Shown here: in pieces, positions 35,627 to 43,925 of the stretch
Numbering within the stretch: position 1 is the first letter of the stretch
How the letters are laid out: each line of letters opens with the position of its first letter
Assembly (NCBI GenBank): GCA_965262785.1
Contig: OZ253559.1
Span: forward strand, 372,001 to 436,000
From: G965218495 sp965262785
Lineage (GTDB): Bacteria > Bacteroidota > Rhodothermia > Rhodothermales > Bin80
Length of the DNA: 64,000 bases
Direction of reading: 5' to 3'
The notes under the pieces: generated by a model
Told to the model about the DNA's origin: nothing
Databases searched by the model: none
The model's input: the letters and a program-made list of their open reading frames with translations, nothing else
Translations under genes and position numbers: made by a program

Positions 35627-36577
35627 ATGCGGCTGACGTTCGATGTTATACAGAAAGGCTGGCAGTCCTTTGCGGGTTCCAGCCGCGGCCGCCGCCTGCT
35701 TAAAGGGGCGCGGATCGTGTTCACAGTGGGGATCGTGGCCTTCCTGGCCTGGAAGCTCCGGGATGATGACCTGGCACAGGTTGTCAGTGGCTTGCCACTG
35801 AAGCCACACTTCTACGCGCTGCTGCTGGTAGTGTATTTCGTCTTGCCGGCTTCGCAGGTTCTGGCGTATCGCATCACGTGGACGTTTCGCCTACGACACA
35901 GCATCCCGGCCTTCATCAAGAAGCGAATCCTGAATAAGGACGTTTTGGGATACACAGGCGAGGTGTTTCTCTACAGTTGGGCCACCAGGCATGTCGATGA
36001 GCCTGCAGTGGAGTTGATGAAGACCATTCGCGACCAGAACATTCTGTCATCGGCGGCTTCCACAATGGTGGCCATTATCCTGGTGACGGTATTCATCTTC
36101 ACCGGCCAGGTTACGCTGTCCGACCTGGTAGGCGATCGGCAGCAAGGCACGATAATTGCGGGAACCATCGCTCTGGCTATTGTCCTGGTGATCCTGGTAC
36201 GGGTATGGAAGTTCGTGTTTGCCATGCCGTGGCGCTCAGCCTCCATGGTCTTCAGTGTTCATGTGGCTCGCATTTTTTTGCGGCAGGTCGCGGAGATCAC
36301 TATGTGGCACGTCGCCATGCCCGAGGTGCTCCTGAAGGTGTGGTTTACCTACGCAGCCGCTTTCATCTTTGCGTCACGCATTCCATTCATTCAACCTGAT
36401 CTGTTGACGGTGGTTATTGCCGTGGCGCTCGCCACCAAGCTGGGGGTTTCGGAAGCACACATTCTCGCACTCTTTGGGGCGGTCGTCGTGGTGCACCGGG
36501 GCATCAGCCTGCTCTTTATTATGGCCTTGCCTGCGCTTAAGCGGCGCGGCGGTGCGGTAAGAGAGTCCTCAGTGTGA
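35627..36577 (+). CDS. Multipass membrane protein of unknown function
   Basis: This gene encodes 316 aa with about six to seven hydrophobic helices, for example IVFTVGIVAFLAWKL near residue 30, FYALLLVVYFVLPASQVLAY, ASTMVAIILVTVFIF, GTIALAIVLVILVRVW and VVVVHRGISLLFIMALPAL. It vaguely resembles the flippase-like or UPF0104 membrane family, but I cannot confirm this. It is 34 bases upstream of the DUF3047 gene and probably forms an operon with it and the MMPL transporter. A role in lipid or glycolipid traffic would be a guess. Confidence 0.65.
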   Translation: MRLTFDVIQKGWQSFAGSSRGRRLLKGARIVFTVGIVAFLAWKLRDDDLAQVVSGLPLKPHFYALLLVVYFVLPASQVLAYRITWTFRLRHSIPAFIKKRILNKDVLGYTGEVFLYSWATRHVDEPAVELMKTIRDQNILSSAASTMVAIILVTVFIFTGQVTLSDLVGDRQQGTIIAGTIALAIVLVILVRVWKFVFAMPWRSASMVFSVHVARIFLRQVAEITMWHVAMPEVLLKVWFTYAAAFIFASRIPFIQPDLLTVVIAVALATKLGVSEAHILALFGAVVVVHRGISLLFIMALPALKRRGGAVRESSV

Positions 36578-36611
36578 CCCGACAGGCATTAGTCGCGTCT
36601 GTTGTTGGACT

Positions 36612-37355
36612 ATGGGAATCGTGTGCGGAACGTTCATGGAAACAATTGTCTACGTGACTCGCCGTCTGGGCTTGCTATTGGTATTTTGTATAGCGGGCAC
36701 AAGTGTGATGTGGGCGCAGCACGTTCTCGTGGAGGACTTTTCGTACGAAGGGCCAGTGCCGACCAAGTGGCGGATCTTGGAGAGGCGATCCAAAAGCGCG
36801 CGGCCCCTGCCGAGCATGCTCCAGCGCGACGATGACTTTGTTGAAGTGGTCACACTGGATGGAGAAAAGGTCCTGCGGGTGTTTACGCGCAACGAAACCG
36901 TTCAGGTGGCCCGGGTAAACGGGGAAGAGGGATTCGACTGGAATACGCGAACGCACCCGCTGCTTTCATGGCGCTGGCGCGCCGACATGCTACCTGAGGG
37001 CGCTCGCGAAACCACCAACGCACGCAATGACACAGGGGCCGCCTTCTACGTATCGTTCGACTGCAATGACTGGCTCGGGCGCCTGTGTTCCATAAAGTAC
37101 ACGTTCAGCTCAACCTTGCCGGTCGGAACGACGGCGCGCTACGGTCCACTGCACGTGCTGGTGGTATCCAGCGCAGTGGATGGCTTGGGCAAGTGGATCG
37201 AGATTGAGCGAAATGTTCGGAACGACTTTCGGGCCTTGTTCGGCAAAGAGGCACCAGAGAGGCCGCTTTTTATCATGGTATGGGGCGATACTGACAACAC
37301 GGAAGGGATTTCAGACGCGTACTTTGATGCCATTGCAATAGCCGCACAAGGGTAA
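36612..37355 (+). CDS. DUF3047 family exported protein
   Basis: This gene encodes 247 aa; an ATG at 36636 (METIVYVTRR) is an equally good start. The N-terminus is a signal peptide (LGLLLVFCIAGTSVMWAQ) with likely cleavage near the WAQ. The mature part matches DUF3047: PLLSWRWRADMLPEGA, DTGAAFYVSFD, IKYTFSSTLPVGT and a final MVWGDTDNTEGISDAYFD. The family is of unknown function and is frequently found near RND exporters. Only one base separates it from the exporter gene. Confidence 0.85.
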   Translation: MGIVCGTFMETIVYVTRRLGLLLVFCIAGTSVMWAQHVLVEDFSYEGPVPTKWRILERRSKSARPLPSMLQRDDDFVEVVTLDGEKVLRVFTRNETVQVARVNGEEGFDWNTRTHPLLSWRWRADMLPEGARETTNARNDTGAAFYVSFDCNDWLGRLCSIKYTFSSTLPVGTTARYGPLHVLVVSSAVDGLGKWIEIERNVRNDFRALFGKEAPERPLFIMVWGDTDNTEGISDAYFDAIAIAAQG

Positions 37356-37356
37356 C

Positions 37357-39885
37357 ATGGAACACATCTTCAAGGCGTTGCGCCCCGTCATTAGGGGCGT
37401 AGCGAGCAAACCTCTGTGGGTGCTCGGTCTGGCGGCTATCCTGACTGTTGTAAGCCTGCTCTTGGCACGCAACTTGGTGATAGACCCTGATTTTGCCAGC
37501 CTCATTCCGAAGCACTACCCGAGCGTTCAGGCTCTTGAGCGCATGCGCGCTACCATTGGGGGCGGGGATGTGTCGGTTGACCTGGCCATTGAAAGCCCGT
37601 CTTTTGAGGCAAATCTTGCCTTTGCTGAAGCGCTGGTTCCCGAGGCGCTGGCACTTCGTGAAGAGCGCACTGGCGATCCCTTCTTTGTTCGTGCAGAGCT
37701 TAGGCGCGACACGGAATTCCTGCGGGATAATGGTCTCTACTTCGCTACCGACAAGGAGCTGGAGGATATCATCACTGGCTTGGACGACGCGATTTACGAG
37801 GCCAAGCTGCAGGCCAACCCGTTTTTCTTTGACCTTGAGGATGACGAGGATACGGAGGAAGACAACAGCGAAGACCTGCGAGGTACGTTTGAGCGCATCG
37901 TTGGCAAGGAATACTACGTTTCAGAAGACAGCACCACGTTGGTCGTGCGCCTCTTCACCGCGGGTTCACTGACGGACGTCAGATACATTGAAACACTCTA
38001 CGGGGCCGTAGAGCGTACCATCGAGCGCTTGGAGCCAGCCACCTATCATGAGGCGCTTGATACCGTCCTCGGTGGTCGGCTGTGGCGGAACCGCGTTGAG
38101 GTGCGCACAATTACTGACGATGTTCTTGGCTCGTTCGGCGCTGGACTTGCGTGCGTTCTCCTGACGATCATGGCCTACTTCTTCTACAAGGCCTGTCAGA
38201 CACGCGGGCGGCAGAGCCTTACTCGACGTCTGATTCTGATTGAGTTGGCACGGGCACCGCTGACGGCGCTGATAATCGGTGCGCCACTGTTTGCAAGTCT
38301 GACATGGACAGCCGCGGTGGCGTACCTGGCGTTTGATACCCTCAACCTTCTAAGCTCCACGCTGGGCCTGGTGCTTTTTGGTCTCGGAATCGATTACGGA
38401 ATTCACTTCTACGCTCGATACATCGAGGAGCGTGCAAGCTTCAGTCCCAAGGAAGCAGTCGTTCGCACATTCATGAGCTCGGGCCAGGCGATCGCCGTAG
38501 GAGCATTTACAACGGCCGCGGCCTTGTATGTGCTTGTAATTGCGGACTTTAGAGGCTTCAGCCAGTTTGGGTTTATAGCGGGTTGCGGCGTGCTGTTGGC
38601 GCTGGTAGCGATGCTGTTCGTGCTGCCGGCATTCTTGGTGGCCATGGAGAACATGAGACTGATCAGGTATGAACGTGACGGATCTACGCATGTATTTCAG
38701 AAGGGACGCTTCCCCGGCGCTCGCGGCGTGTTGGCTGGGAGCGTATTCGCGGTGTTGCTGGCAATATTTCAGGCGCCCGGCGTAACCTTTGAGTACCGGT
38801 TCGGAGAGTTGGAGCCCAAGTATGAGGATTGGATCGAAATAGCTACGAGGGTACAACGCGCTTTTTATGAACAGGGTCGCCGCAATCCGGCCTACATTGT
38901 CGTAGATGATCCGGACAAGACGCCGGCTGTCGCAGCGGTTCTGCGGGAGAAGATGCACAATGACACGACCGTGCATGTCATTGATGCGGACACCTTCACC
39001 ACAACAATCCAGTCCGTGGAAACGCTTCAGGAGCGATTTCCGATGACGGTCGAGGAACAGCATCAAAGGCTCTCCCGCATCTCCTTCATTCGGGATACGC
39101 TCCTGGCCGATCCGGTGTTGGATTCAGACGACGACATTGAGGCCTTGCGGCGGGCCGCGCAAACGCGCGAGCCCATCATGCTCACAGACATTCCTGACCT
39201 TTTGCGCCAGCGGTTCACGTCCAAAAGCGGTGACCTGGGCAACTTCGTAACGATATATCCTGCTATTGGCCTTTCCGACGGTCGCAAGTCAATCGCGTTT
39301 GCCGAGGATGTTGGAGCGGTTACGACGGAGGACGGGGATACCTTCCATGCAGGATCTTCCTCCATCGTCGCAGCCGACATGCTGCGCCTTATGCAGCAGG
39401 AAGCGCCCTACATGGTCCTGGCCAGCCTGGTGATTGTCATGCTGCTTATGTGGGCCAACTTCCTGCGCATTCGGCTGGCGCTGTTGGCGCTCCTGCCGCT
39501 CGTGGTGGGCGTGTTATGGATGCTGCTTGTTATGAAGGTTATTGGCCTGCGCATGAATTTTTACAACCTTGTGGTGCTACCCGCGGTTATTGGCATAGGC
39601 AACGATGCGGGAGTCCACATAGTACATCGTTACAGGGAGGAAGGGCGAGGCTCTTTGCTCAGGGTCCTACGATCTACTGGGGAGCACGTAACCATGGGGG
39701 CGTTGACGACTATGGTGGGCTTTTCCGGTCTGCTGCTGAGCTTCCATCCTGGTCTAAACACCATTGGTGCGCTCGCACTGGCTGGCATAGGGACCACACT
39801 ATTGGCTGCGCTGCTCTTCTTGCCGTCGCTGATTCAGGTGCTGGAAGACCGCCGAGGCCGTAATTTTGGGGACCGACCCACCTAA
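37357..39885 (+). CDS. MMPL/RND family exporter (HpnN-like)
   Basis: This gene encodes 842 aa with a duplicated RND layout: one N-terminal membrane helix (VLGLAAILTVVSLLLARN), a periplasmic loop, and a helix bundle (VLGSFGAGLACVLLTIMAYFFY, LGLVLFGLGIDYGIHFYARY, AIAVGAFTTAAALYVLVIAD). A second half follows the same pattern, ending in IGIGNDAGVHIVHRYREEG and ITMGALTTMVGFSGL-like helices. The GLGIDYGIHFYARY and GNDAGVHIVHRY motifs hold the conserved Asp. Relatives export hydrophobic lipids such as hopanoids. No hopanoid genes are seen here. Confidence 0.88.
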   Translation: MEHIFKALRPVIRGVASKPLWVLGLAAILTVVSLLLARNLVIDPDFASLIPKHYPSVQALERMRATIGGGDVSVDLAIESPSFEANLAFAEALVPEALALREERTGDPFFVRAELRRDTEFLRDNGLYFATDKELEDIITGLDDAIYEAKLQANPFFFDLEDDEDTEEDNSEDLRGTFERIVGKEYYVSEDSTTLVVRLFTAGSLTDVRYIETLYGAVERTIERLEPATYHEALDTVLGGRLWRNRVEVRTITDDVLGSFGAGLACVLLTIMAYFFYKACQTRGRQSLTRRLILIELARAPLTALIIGAPLFASLTWTAAVAYLAFDTLNLLSSTLGLVLFGLGIDYGIHFYARYIEERASFSPKEAVVRTFMSSGQAIAVGAFTTAAALYVLVIADFRGFSQFGFIAGCGVLLALVAMLFVLPAFLVAMENMRLIRYERDGSTHVFQKGRFPGARGVLAGSVFAVLLAIFQAPGVTFEYRFGELEPKYEDWIEIATRVQRAFYEQGRRNPAYIVVDDPDKTPAVAAVLREKMHNDTTVHVIDADTFTTTIQSVETLQERFPMTVEEQHQRLSRISFIRDTLLADPVLDSDDDIEALRRAAQTREPIMLTDIPDLLRQRFTSKSGDLGNFVTIYPAIGLSDGRKSIAFAEDVGAVTTEDGDTFHAGSSSIVAADMLRLMQQEAPYMVLASLVIVMLLMWANFLRIRLALLALLPLVVGVLWMLLVMKVIGLRMNFYNLVVLPAVIGIGNDAGVHIVHRYREEGRGSLLRVLRSTGEHVTMGALTTMVGFSGLLLSFHPGLNTIGALALAGIGTTLLAALLFLPSLIQVLEDRRGRNFGDRPT

Positions 39886-40085
39886 CTTGGTGGTGGGTTG
39901 CACGCCTTCTAGGATCATCAATCACCAACCAAAACTAGAGCCCACGTCTCTAAGAGGAAAAACCCCCTGTGCATATAATTCCTTGGACACTTTGGAGTCG
40001 GAGTTAGTGAGTTGCGTTTTCAGCTGATGGCGCGAAAAGTCAGGCTAGAGTTCAACGTAACCCCTAACGTAATCCTTTTCCTGTC

Positions 40086-40493
40086 ATGAAAAACGACCCG
40101 ACTACGCTCACGAACGGGGCGCCGGAAGCGTCCGCCACAGAGGTGGTTCCACGCGCTCGTCGCCGCCGATTCTCCGCCAAGTACAAGCTGCGAATTCTCC
40201 GGGAAGCGGATGAATGCACGGGCGGCACGGCCGTTGGCGCACTGCTGCGCAGGGAGGGACTCTATTCGTCCCATCTCTCACAGTGGCGCAAGCAGCGCAG
40301 CGAGGGCAGGCTGGGCAGCGTCAAACGGGGCGACGACGAAGTAGTAGCCCTACTTGAAGCCCAGCTGGAAGCTGCTCACAGGACGATCGAAGGCCTGAGG
40401 AGCAAACTCGGCAAGGCCGAGCTGATCATTGACGTTCAAAAAAAGATCTCGAGCGCCTTTGGGATCGGGATCCAGGACAGCGAAGGCCCATGA
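40086..40493 (+). CDS. IS3 family transposase OrfA
   Basis: This gene encodes 135 aa. The helix-turn-helix RRRRFSAKYKLRILREADEC and SSHLSQWRKQR are typical of IS3 OrfA, followed by a leucine-rich coiled coil (EAQLEAAHRTIEGLRSKLGK). It overlaps orfB by 4 bases (ATGA) and carries a slippery run near its end. Confidence 0.92.
   Translation: MKNDPTTLTNGAPEASATEVVPRARRRRFSAKYKLRILREADECTGGTAVGALLRREGLYSSHLSQWRKQRSEGRLGSVKRGDDEVVALLEAQLEAAHRTIEGLRSKLGKAELIIDVQKKISSAFGIGIQDSEGP
40439..40445 (+). promoter_or_regulatory. Programmed -1 frameshift site
   Basis: In the orfA frame the sequence is AAAAAAG, read as A AAA AAG, the classical slippery heptamer of IS3 elements. After a -1 slip the orfB frame stays open across 16 codons to its own ATG at 40490, so an OrfAB fusion can be made. 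Confidence 0.8.
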
Positions 40494-41668
40494 AGATCGC
40501 GGCAGTGAAGCTGTTGGCAAAGGATCTTGGTGTGGCCCCCGCCTGCAAGGTCGTAGGTATCCCTCGTTCGACCTACTACTACAGCTTACAGGCGCCCGCA
40601 CCCAGGCCGCGGACGCGGCAGCGTGGACGAAGCCTTCGCCGACTGCCAGCGGCGAAGCGGGCGGAGATCCGTGCACTGTTGAACTCGGAGCGGTTCAGGG
40701 ATCTGCCCCCACGGCAGATTTATGCCACGCTCCTGGACGAAGGCACCTATGTGTGCCATTGGCGCACGATGTACAACATCCTCCACGAGTACGACGAAGT
40801 GCGCGAGCGCCGCAATCAACGTGTTCATCCCCCGTACAAGAAGCCGGAGCTGCTGGCTACCGTTCCCAACAAGGTCTGGTCCTGGGACATCACCAAGCTG
40901 CGAGGACCGCAGAAGTGGAGCAGCTATATGCTGTTCGTAATGCTGGATATCTACAGCCGATACGTAGTGGGCTGGATGGTAGTACCCGGGGAATCCGCCG
41001 GACTGGCCGCTGAGTTCATAGCCGCCACGTGCGAGCGCCAGGGCATTCGTCCGCAGCAGCTGACGATACATTGCGACCGTGGCCCTGCCATGATTTCTAA
41101 GACCTATGCGCAGCTGCTGGCGGACTTGAGGGTGGAACGCTCCTACATCCGGCCCTACTGTTCAAACGACAATGCGTATTCGGAGTCGCAGTTCAAGACG
41201 ATGAAGTACCATTCGGACTACCCGGTACGTTTCGGATCGCTGGGGGACGCCCGTGCCTGGGCCCGGGCGTTCTTTGACTGGTACAACAACCAGCACTACC
41301 ACTCGGGTCTTGCCTTAATGCGTCCGTCCACGGTTCACTACGGCCAGGCGCGATCGGTACAATCCCAGCGGCAGCGCGAAATGGCAGCGGTGTATGCAGA
41401 AAACCGTGAGCGCTTCCCACGGGGTATGCCCAAGGTGCCCATGCCACCCCGGCAGGCTTGGATCAACAAGCCGTCAAGCTTGATGCGCTGCCATTGGTGT
41501 TGCCCGACCCTGCGCAGACGAACCACGATACCTTGGCTCCACCTACTCTCTAGCCACCAGCGAGATGCGCCCAGATTCACAAACTTTCGCAGCCAACTGT
41601 CCAATTTTCACTTGCACACTCCGAACCAGAAAGACCTATATGTGCCCTGTCACTGGGGAAAGTGTTGA
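40490..41668 (+). CDS. IS3 family transposase OrfB (DDE)
   Basis: This gene encodes 392 aa from ATG 40490. It contains the DDE integrase core: VPNKVWSWDITKLRGP, HCDRGPAMISKTYAQL and CSNDNAYSESQFKTMKYHSD. The region FFDWYNNQHYHSGLALMRP is typical of IS3. After MPPRQAWINKP (about residue 328) about 60 unconserved residues follow, beyond the usual end, and the stop lies outside the inverted repeat. This points to a lost native stop codon or a small frameshift near 41475. Confidence 0.9.
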   Translation: MKIAAVKLLAKDLGVAPACKVVGIPRSTYYYSLQAPAPRPRTRQRGRSLRRLPAAKRAEIRALLNSERFRDLPPRQIYATLLDEGTYVCHWRTMYNILHEYDEVRERRNQRVHPPYKKPELLATVPNKVWSWDITKLRGPQKWSSYMLFVMLDIYSRYVVGWMVVPGESAGLAAEFIAATCERQGIRPQQLTIHCDRGPAMISKTYAQLLADLRVERSYIRPYCSNDNAYSESQFKTMKYHSDYPVRFGSLGDARAWARAFFDWYNNQHYHSGLALMRPSTVHYGQARSVQSQRQREMAAVYAENRERFPRGMPKVPMPPRQAWINKPSSLMRCHWCCPTLRRRTTIPWLHLLSSHQRDAPRFTNFRSQLSNFHLHTPNQKDLYVPCHWGKC

Positions 41669-41768
41669 ATGGGACACTTACATAGATCGGGAAATTGACT
41701 ATGTAGTTGGAAGAGCCAACGGAACAGTCGAGTCTTTTCAAGGGTGGCGTCGCGGGATTGACCCATAT

Positions 41769-42873
41769 TTAGTTGGGCGGGGGATGTGCATAGGCGAATA
41801 CGGCCTTCTGCCTGCGGCGTTCCACCTCACGAGTAAGGGCTGCTTCCATCGCTCTCAGATGCACAGGCTCCAATATGCGACTTAGCCTGGACTCGTAGTG
41901 CTTGAAGATGGCAGCGAACCAGCGGTGCCGTTGGTTCGTGGAGCACCATCTTTTTACGTTTCGCGTGCGATGCGTAATGACGCTATTGAGGTTCTCGATG
42001 AGGTTACTGGTCTTGAAGCTGCGCCGGAGGGTCTCATGCAGTGGTAGTCGCAGCACCGCAAGCGTTTCGTGCAGCCCTTCGCGCAGGCTGGCGGCCGCGC
42101 GCGGTTGCCCAGGCTGCAGATCGTCGTGGATAGCAACCAGCGCTTTGCGCGCACGCTCATAGTCCGGCTGATCGTAGGCATCTTGAAGCCGGCCTTTTGC
42201 GCGCTCGGCTGTGCCCTTCTGCTTGGTGTGCTGCACCACGTTCTCGCGCTTGTGCCACTGACACCGCTGGATGACCGCGTGATCGCCAAACACATGCTGC
42301 ACCGCCTTGCGCAGCCCCTTGCTGCCGTCGATGATCACCAGGATCCCGCCAGCATAGGAGAACCCGCGCTGCACCAGGTTCTCCAGCAAAGCGGTCGCTT
42401 TGTCACTGTTCTCGGTGGTGCTTTCGATGTAGCCTAACACTTTCTTCTTGCCTGTACGGGTGACCCCCAGAGCGAGGATCATCTGCACACCCTTCAGGCA
42501 CTTGCCATCTATCAACAAGGCCACATACGTCTCCTGATCCAGCTGGCTGGACTCAAACTCCTCTAGTGCCTGCGTGGTAGTGGTCTCGAACATGCGAGCA
42601 ACGCTGCTCTGGCTCAGTCCCAAACAGTCGGCAAACTCGCCGGCCACGTCCTTGTAGTCGCGCTGCGAGACCCCCGAGAGCAACAGCGCCGTGAGCTTCT
42701 CAAGCTGCTTGGGATCCCGCTGGTGCAGCAACTGGTAGGTCTTCAGCGGCACTTCCTTGCCCGTGTTGGTGTCACGCACCCGAGGAACCGATATCTGAAT
42801 ACGCCCCGTACCATAGACAATAGAGCCTGGATTGGTGCCCCAGCGCTGATAGCCGTTCTTGTTGACGGTGCCC
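41769..42873 (-). pseudogene. IS256-like transposase, 3' part (element A)
   Basis: This piece encodes about 365 residues, starting GGTVNKNGYQRWGTNPGSI without any start codon. The catalytic triad is intact: Asp in VALLIDGKCLKG, Asp in LVIIDGSKGLRKAV (followed by IQRCQWHKRENV) and Glu in SNLIENLNSVITHRTRNVKR. The missing first 55 or so codons lie at 45936-46101, beyond the inserted element B. A start at an internal ATG (42779) would give 336 aa without the N-terminal DNA-binding part. Confidence 0.88.
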
Positions 42874-42956
42874 CCCGGGATCGCACAAATTCAAGTTGGG
42901 AATTGGAGGGTTGCTGTGGAGGTGGACCCTAGTCTCCACCATTCCTTTCCAGTCAT

Positions 42957-43925
42957 ATGAACCCCTCACAGCCTGTTTTGGGGAGGGCTGAGGCGCCGGC
43001 AGACGCCCAGATCAATCCCTCCGGTGACGCGCGGCGGCTTCTGATGAAGCTCTGCACGCACATACTGCAACAATTGACCACCGACTGGCCCATTCCGGCA
43101 GCGCATCAGCAGCCGGCGCCACCGCCCGTAGTAATGAAGGCTTCTGCTGCGGCCCAGGACACAAAGCCGGACTCGGCGCCGTTGAATGAAGCGTGGCAGC
43201 TGTTGCATTCCCGCAGTCTGCAAGACGACCCGATCGTTGCGATTTGGCTGCGCGGGCTGTGCCCACGCGGCGTTAACATCGTTCTTGGAGCGGGTCTGAC
43301 CATCACGGGCTATCGCCGCATACTTGGCCTGGTAGCGTGCTACCCTGAAAACGTCTCTGCTCTTACGTCCTTTGTGCAGTCGCTGTCCGATCGTGGCCTT
43401 TCGGCCGCCGATGGGCTGCTCTGTGTGCTGCCCAGCAGTACGGGACTTCAATCGGCGGTGCGCCAGGTGTTCGGCGCCAAGGTCGCTATACAGCGCTGTC
43501 TCAATTCGCTGTTGGATCAAATCACCTGCGGTCTTCCAGAAGACCTTGCTCCTGTGTATCGTAATCGCCTCCGCCAGGCATGGAATGGGTTCGATGCCCG
43601 GGAAGCTGAACGCGCACTCACCCGTATTCACCAGGACTTGACGCGCGTCAATCGGTCCGCAGCGAAGGTTTTATGGGAGGGCCTGGAGCAATCTCTGACG
43701 ATTCAACGTACGGGCATGCTGCTCAAGCTCGACCGGGGGCTACGCGTGATGCGCTTCATGGATGCCATCAGTCGCAGGTTGCAGACCCCGGCCAGCGCCG
43801 TTTTCCAGCAACGCGAACAGATGGCACTGGCACTGTTGGAACACGAGGCTCAGCTGCGCCGTGTGGCCCATGCGGCCTATCTGCCACAACTTCGTGAGAG
43901 TCTCATCAACCTTAACGCCGTCTGA
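42957..43925 (+). CDS. IS256 transposase homologue without catalytic residues (element B)
   Basis: This gene encodes 322 aa. It aligns with the core of the IS256-like transposase: GVNIVLGAGLTITGYRRILG matches GVQMILALGVTRTGKKKVLG, and QSAVRQVFGAKVAIQRC matches RKAVQHVFGDHAVIQRC. The catalytic positions are changed: IDGK is LRGL, IIDGSKGL is LPSSTGL, and NLIENLNS is LLKLDRGL. It is preceded by an unrelated N-terminal helix and a Pro/Ala linker. Its TGA overlaps the transposase ATG (TGATG). The frame is intact, and it has an equally dead relative at 46098-47087. The function is unknown. Confidence 0.85.
   Translation: MNPSQPVLGRAEAPADAQINPSGDARRLLMKLCTHILQQLTTDWPIPAAHQQPAPPPVVMKASAAAQDTKPDSAPLNEAWQLLHSRSLQDDPIVAIWLRGLCPRGVNIVLGAGLTITGYRRILGLVACYPENVSALTSFVQSLSDRGLSAADGLLCVLPSSTGLQSAVRQVFGAKVAIQRCLNSLLDQITCGLPEDLAPVYRNRLRQAWNGFDAREAERALTRIHQDLTRVNRSAAKVLWEGLEQSLTIQRTGMLLKLDRGLRVMRFMDAISRRLQTPASAVFQQREQMALALLEHEAQLRRVAHAAYLPQLRESLINLNAV

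Larger units (their letters stand above)
39968..41618 (+). mobile_element. IS3-family insertion sequence
   Basis: OrfA and orfB are complete. Imperfect inverted repeats start TGTGCATATAATTCCTTGGA (left, from 39968) and, read inwards from the right, TGTGCAAGTGAAAATTGGAC (from 41618). Inside them TTGGACACTTTGG and TTGGACAGTTGG also match. The target duplication is unclear. The orfB frame runs 50 bases past the right end. Confidence 0.65.

Noticed and set aside
39875..39905. Terminator after the MMPL gene
   Set aside because: There is a short hairpin (CCCACC/GGTGGG) but no T-run, so a Rho-independent terminator is not supported.
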